Source: a virus. From it: a stretch of 24,555 nucleotides of DNA. Of this stretch, positions 21,734 through 24,555 are shown one piece after another. The stretch covers positions 1 through 24,555 of the IMG/VR virus record IMGVR_UViG_3300042923_000055. One strand, 5' to 3'. A model generated the notes under the pieces. The model saw only the letters and a list, made by a program, of their open reading frames with translations, was not told where the DNA came from and did no database searches. How positions within the stretch are numbered: the first letter of the stretch is position 1; each line of letters begins with the position of its first letter. The translations under genes were made by a program, and so were the position numbers.

Positions 21734-22520
21734 TGAAAACTATTTTAGTCCCGAGGCAAGCAAAGAGTATTTATCAGTATCGCAATATAAAAACTTCATG
21801 GGGTGCATGGGAAGTACCGGATGTGAAGCTCAGGCAATGGCATTACTAAACGGCGAGTGGGATATGGATGATAAGTCAACCGCTTTGCTTGTGGGTTCTT
21901 ATGTGGACGCTCACTTTGAGGGGACACTTAATATATTCAAGGCCAAGAACCCGGAACTATTTAAAAAAGACGGTGGATTGAAATGTGATTATGTAAAAGC
22001 CGAGGAAATTATAAACCGGATTGAGCGCGATGAATTATTCATGCAGTTTATGTCCGGGGACAAGCAAACCATAATGACCACCGAAATGTTTGGATCTCCA
22101 TGGAAAATCAAAATTGATAGTTACTTAGAAGGTAAAGCCATTGTTGATCTAAAGGTGATGAAATCTCTTAGAGATAAATTCTATCATAAAGATTTTGGAC
22201 ACATAGATTTTGTTCAAGAATGGGGTTACGACATTCAAGGGGCAGTATATCAAGAGGTTGTTTATCGCAATACCGGTAAGAGACTTCCATTCTTTATAGC
22301 TGCAGCATCCAAGGAAAAAGAAACAGATATAGAGTTGATCTGGATACCGGATGAACATCTTCATGAAAAGCTAATTGAGATCGAAACCAATACTCCTAAA
22401 ATTATGATGCTGAAAAATAGAGAGGTTGAACCGATCCGCTGTGAGACTTGCGATTATTGCAAGCACACTAAAGTCCTAACAAAACCTATCCACTTTTCTG
22501 AATTATTGGGGGAAGCGTGA
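21720..22520 (+). CDS. PD-(D/E)XK exonuclease (RecE/DUF3799-like)
   Basis: A 266-residue protein. ATG 21720 is chosen over TTG 21714 because GAGG is nine bases upstream of the ATG. The core nuclease residues are Glu122 (TEMFG), Asp133 (KIKIDSY), Asp143-x-Lys145 (IVDLKVMK) and a Q-x3-Y motif at 173-177 (QGAVY), matching the RecE/DUF3799 pattern. Near the N-terminus, LSVSQYKNFMG is the usual DUF3799 start. Cys35 and C-terminal Cys241, Cys244 and Cys247 (RCETCDYC) may hold an iron-sulfur staple as in AddB and Cas4. It is likely the exonuclease partner of the RecT-like protein, resecting double-strand ends. Confidence 0.8.
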   Translation: MILTSENYFSPEASKEYLSVSQYKNFMGCMGSTGCEAQAMALLNGEWDMDDKSTALLVGSYVDAHFEGTLNIFKAKNPELFKKDGGLKCDYVKAEEIINRIERDELFMQFMSGDKQTIMTTEMFGSPWKIKIDSYLEGKAIVDLKVMKSLRDKFYHKDFGHIDFVQEWGYDIQGAVYQEVVYRNTGKRLPFFIAAASKEKETDIELIWIPDEHLHEKLIEIETNTPKIMMLKNREVEPIRCETCDYCKHTKVLTKPIHFSELLGEA

Positions 22521-22807
22521 TGTTGAATAAAAGCATTATGGTAGATGATAAAGAACATTGTATTTTCTGCTTTAGCGACCACGTTGAAGAGCATCATATT
22601 TTCTTTGGTGTAGCAGACAGACCATTTTCAGAGAGATATGGATTAACCGTACCGTTGTGTAATCATCATCATACAGGAGGCTCAGACAGCCCACACAAGA
22701 ACCGTATTGTGGATTTGGCGTTAAAGTGTTGGGCACAGACAGTCTATGAACAGCATCTCGGAGACAGAGACAGGTTTAGACGAGAGTTTAGAAAATCCTA
22801 TTTATAG
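22520..22807 (+). CDS. Small HNH-like zinc protein
   Basis: A 95-residue protein with CIFC (two Cys near residues 13-16), EEHHIFFGVADR, and CNHHHTGGSDSPH. This is the metal-binding core of small HNH-like or recombination-associated proteins (of the DUF968 or Ref type). The ATG 22520 follows a GGGGG run and overlaps the upstream TGA by one base; GTG 22517 is an alternative. Whether it cuts DNA cannot be decided from sequence; the place between an exonuclease and RusA suggests a role in recombination. Confidence 0.7.
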   Translation: MLNKSIMVDDKEHCIFCFSDHVEEHHIFFGVADRPFSERYGLTVPLCNHHHTGGSDSPHKNRIVDLALKCWAQTVYEQHLGDRDRFRREFRKSYL

Positions 22808-22860
22808 TACTTCCGGTATAACATATCACAGTGTCACCGGATTAACATACCTTATCCGAG

Positions 22861-22885
22861 CCGGGGAGGCTGACCACTTCCCCGG
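22861..22885 (+). promoter_or_regulatory. Strong GC hairpin before rusA
   Basis: CCGGGGA (22861-22867) pairs with TCCCCGG (22879-22885), ending three bases before the AAAGGAG ribosome site of the RusA gene. No T-tract follows, so it is unlikely to be a terminator. It may affect translation or mRNA processing. Confidence 0.4.
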
Positions 22886-22898
22886 AGAAAGGAGAACA

Positions 22899-23324
22899 AT
22901 GGAATATACCTTTACAATATTGGGCCGATTAGATGCCTTAAACGAATATACCTCAGCCAATAGAACCAATCCTCACAAAGGCGGAAAAATGAAGCGCGAT
23001 AACGAGGATACCATAATTTGGTCAATACGACAATTTTTAAGAGGGGTACATATAGAAAACCCAGTATTAATATATTATCGCTTCTACGAGCCAAATTCAA
23101 AGCGAGACAACGACAATATCCTCAGTTGTGCTGCTAAGTTTATTCAAGACAGTTTAGTCAAAACAAAGGTTCTGGTAAATGACAATCAAAAGTGCATACA
23201 TAATTTTTACTTTGATACGCTTGTTGATAATGAAAATCCAAGAATAGATGTAACAATCACTGAACTTTCAAAGGAGCAGTCCAAGATGTTACTAGTTGAT
23301 TTACTTAAAGATTTAGGGCGGTGA
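22899..23324 (+). CDS. rusA: RusA-family Holliday junction resolvase
   Basis: A 141-residue protein from ATG 22899 with AAAGGAG just upstream. The frame is open for 51 codons further, but that part has no ribosome site and crosses the GC hairpin. RusA acidic residues are in place: Asp70 and Asp72 (SKRDNDNIL) and Asp84 (KFIQDSL), with the VLVNDN strand after. The dimer cuts four-way junctions made during recombination or replication. It is preceded by the annealase, exonuclease and HNH-like genes and followed by the replication protein four bases after its stop. Confidence 0.85.
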   Translation: MEYTFTILGRLDALNEYTSANRTNPHKGGKMKRDNEDTIIWSIRQFLRGVHIENPVLIYYRFYEPNSKRDNDNILSCAAKFIQDSLVKTKVLVNDNQKCIHNFYFDTLVDNENPRIDVTITELSKEQSKMLLVDLLKDLGR

Positions 23325-23328
23325 TTAG

Positions 23329-24117
23329 ATGGCAGATGATAAAAAATACTACTGGCTTAGACTTGACCGTAATTTCTTCAAACGTCACGACATCCGCATT
23401 ATAGAGAATATGGAGAATGGAAAAGAATACGTCTTATTCTACATGAAGTTGTTACTCGAGAGCATAGATCATGTAGGCAACCTGAGATTTAATGAGCTCA
23501 TACCTTACAATGAGTCAATGCTTGGAACTATAACCAATACGAATATTGACATCGTAAGAAGTGCTATAAAGCTTTTTGAAAATCTGGATATGCTTGAAAT
23601 ACTTGACGATCAAACTATTTATATAACCGACACCAAGAAGATGCTCGGTGAGGCAAAGTCCGCTGACAGGGTGAGAAGATTTAGGGAGAAACAGAAACAA
23701 ATTCCAGATGTAACGGGTTGTAACGTTACAGAAACGTTACATGTAACGGAGATAGAGAAAGAGATAGAGATAGAATCAGATATAGATAAAAAGAAAAAGA
23801 GTAGTCACTTCGTTCCTCCCACACTCGAAGAAGTAAAAGCCTATTGCACTGAGCGAAAGAACAATGTAAATCCACAGAAGTTCTTCGACTACTTCAATAC
23901 ACCAGACGCACAAGGTAGAACTTGGATTGACAGCAAGGGGAACAAGGTTAAGAACTGGAAGCAGAAAATAATCACATGGGAACAGCATTCCAGTTCGGAT
24001 AGCTCCAAGAAGCCAGATCAACCCAAGCCGAATAAATTCAACAGCCATCCCACAAGAGGATATACAGCAGAGGATTATTCAGCAATTGAACAAGCATTAA
24101 GAAATAAAGGATTATAG
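23329..24117 (+). CDS. Replisome organizer (Phage_rep_org_N)
   Basis: A 262-residue replication initiator. The N-terminal ~115 residues match Phage_rep_org_N: KKYYWLRLDRNFFKRHDIRI, YVLFYMKLLLES, then IVRSAIKLFENLDMLEI, a winged-helix DNA-binding domain. A linker (~125-160) with repeated Val-Thr and Glu-Ile pairs and a Lys run covers the iteron DNA. The C-terminal part (VPPTLEEVKAYCTERKNNVNP, then FFDYFNTPDAQGRTWIDSKG and NWKQKIITWE) is the helical element that recruits the helicase loader. Phage initiators of this type often bind an origin within their own gene, which fits the repeats at 23709-23748. Confidence 0.88.
   Translation: MADDKKYYWLRLDRNFFKRHDIRIIENMENGKEYVLFYMKLLLESIDHVGNLRFNELIPYNESMLGTITNTNIDIVRSAIKLFENLDMLEILDDQTIYITDTKKMLGEAKSADRVRRFREKQKQIPDVTGCNVTETLHVTEIEKEIEIESDIDKKKKSSHFVPPTLEEVKAYCTERKNNVNPQKFFDYFNTPDAQGRTWIDSKGNKVKNWKQKIITWEQHSSSDSSKKPDQPKPNKFNSHPTRGYTAEDYSAIEQALRNKGL
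23709..23748. repeat. TGTAACG iterons: candidate replication origin
   Basis: Five exact TGTAACG copies lie in 40 bases: plus strand at 23709-23715, 23719-23725 and 23742-23748; minus strand at 23724-23730 and 23735-23741. Two perfect palindromes result (TGTAACGTTACA at 23719-23730 and CGTTACATGTAACG at 23735-23748). A purine-rich, AT-rich tract with GATAGA repeats follows (23749-23804), a possible melting site. Confidence 0.6.
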
Positions 24118-24125
24118 GAGGGGTT

Positions 24126-24555
24126 ATGTTAGATTTCGGATTTTACAATATGGATTGTGTCGATGGGATGAAGCGGTTCCCTGATAAATATTTCGACTTA
24201 GCTATAGTAGATGTGCCATATGGTATAGGAGAGGACGGTAGCAAAAATCATTCTCGTGGAAAATTAGCAACATCTAAGGATTATAAACAGTTCCATGGTA
24301 ATGATACTGAAGCCCCCACCGACGAGTATTTTACGGAGTTGCTAAGAGTTTCTAAAAACCAAATTATATGGGGAGCCAATCATTTTATTAGTAAAATTCC
24401 ATTTGATAGTCATTGTTGGATAGTTTGGGATAAGGTTAATGGTGAGACGGATTTTGCTGATTGTGAGCTTGCATGGACAAGTCTTGATACTGCAGTCAGA
24501 CAATTTACATATAGATGGTCTGGAATGCTTCAAGAGAATATGAAAAACAAAGAAT
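24126..24555 (+). CDS. DNA methyltransferase, N-terminal part
   Basis: An open frame of 143 codons from ATG 24126 runs off the right edge; AGGAGG overlaps the stop of the upstream gene. The start FGFYNMDCVDGMKRFPDKYFDLAIVDVPYGIG is the N-terminus of an N6-adenine (or N4-cytosine) methyltransferase with catalytic motif IV near residues 30-33, here Asp-Val-Pro-Tyr instead of Asp-Pro-Pro-Tyr. Then come helices (FTELLRVSKNQIIWGANHF) and the LAWTSLD...FTYRW target-side segment. Motif order (IV first) suggests the beta class; the SAM-binding motif should lie beyond the edge. No restriction partner is visible. A role in protection from host restriction is plausible. Confidence 0.8.
   Translation, partial: MLDFGFYNMDCVDGMKRFPDKYFDLAIVDVPYGIGEDGSKNHSRGKLATSKDYKQFHGNDTEAPTDEYFTELLRVSKNQIIWGANHFISKIPFDSHCWIVWDKVNGETDFADCELAWTSLDTAVRQFTYRWSGMLQENMKNKE

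Larger units (their letters stand above)
1..24555. mobile_element. Temperate siphophage genome segment
   Basis: The whole window reads as one phage: head-tail joining, tail, lysis, attP/integrase, repressor, early recombination and replication genes in continuous order with short spacers and many ATGA/TAATG overlaps. Nearly all genes run on the plus strand. Only the small Xre repressor, integrase and CI-like repressor are on the minus strand. No chromosomal gene is visible. The terminase-portal-capsid part is missing to the left of base 1, and the methyltransferase at the right edge is cut. The long tape measure with no sheath gene indicates a long flexible tail. Confidence 0.93.

Noticed and set aside
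22746-22898. Extended N-terminus of the RusA protein
   Set aside because: The extension has no ribosome site, crosses the strong hairpin, and known RusA proteins start near Met at 22899.
1-24555. CRISPR array, toxin-antitoxin pair or insertion sequence
   Set aside because: No regularly spaced repeats, no recognisable transposase and no paired toxin-antitoxin genes were found on either strand.

Overview
This window is a segment of a temperate tailed phage with a long non-contractile tail (siphovirus type). It is either a free or circular phage genome or tandem prophage DNA. Strong AGGAGG-type ribosome binding sites, frequent GTG/TTG starts, a Gp15-type tail chaperone, a YopX-like protein, a Rha/ORF6C regulator and a Phage_rep_org_N replication protein point to a Bacillota host, most likely one of the Clostridia. 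The genus cannot be read from the sequence. No chromosomal housekeeping gene is visible.

Layout: 1-2163 holds the end of a head-tail connector gene, three small head-completion or minor-capsid genes and the tail tube protein. 2235-8641 holds two tail chaperones, the tape measure (about 890 residues), a Dit-like protein and a 762-residue tail hub/spike with a C-terminal S74 self-cleaving chaperone. 8661-9715 is an insert with its own promoter, a secreted two-domain Ig-like protein and its own terminator, which is the form of a moron (lysogenic-conversion cassette). 9737-12648 carries host-recognition genes, including a BppU-like fibre with an Ala/Ser/Thr-rich shaft. 12736-14011 is the lysis cassette: a membrane/coiled-coil protein, a holin, and an amidase with a half SPOR domain. 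14012-15374 is a non-structural stretch with terminators, a second small Xre repressor with its own operator, a 65-residue acidic ORF, and attP. attP contains the 3' half of a tRNA-Leu gene flanked by direct repeats that look like integrase arm sites. 15375-16908 holds integrase and the CI-like repressor (minus strand), with integrase translated from a ribosome site inside the last repressor codons. From 16909 rightwards is the early region: divergent promoters, a Cro-like gene bracketed by two identical palindromic operators, the Rha/ORF6C regulator, several very small proteins (one a frameshifted zinc ribbon), an SbcC-like ATPase, YopX, a RecT-like protein, a PD-(D/E)XK nuclease, an HNH-like protein, a RusA resolvase, the replisome organizer with iterons inside its gene, and the start of a DNA methyltransferase.

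How it fits together: order is tail - lysis - attP/int - immunity - recombination/replication, so the lysis end is joined to int through attP. A single integrated prophage would be interrupted by host DNA at that point, so the sequence shows the excised or virion arrangement (or two prophages in tandem). Site-specific recombination in the tRNA-Leu anticodon loop would rebuild a complete tRNA from the phage-supplied 3' half, followed at once by a phage terminator that protects the convergent int gene.

Terminase, portal and major capsid genes lie outside the window. Start sites were chosen from ribosome-site spacing, and several differ from the longest open frame. All function calls rest on motif recognition by eye, without database searches.
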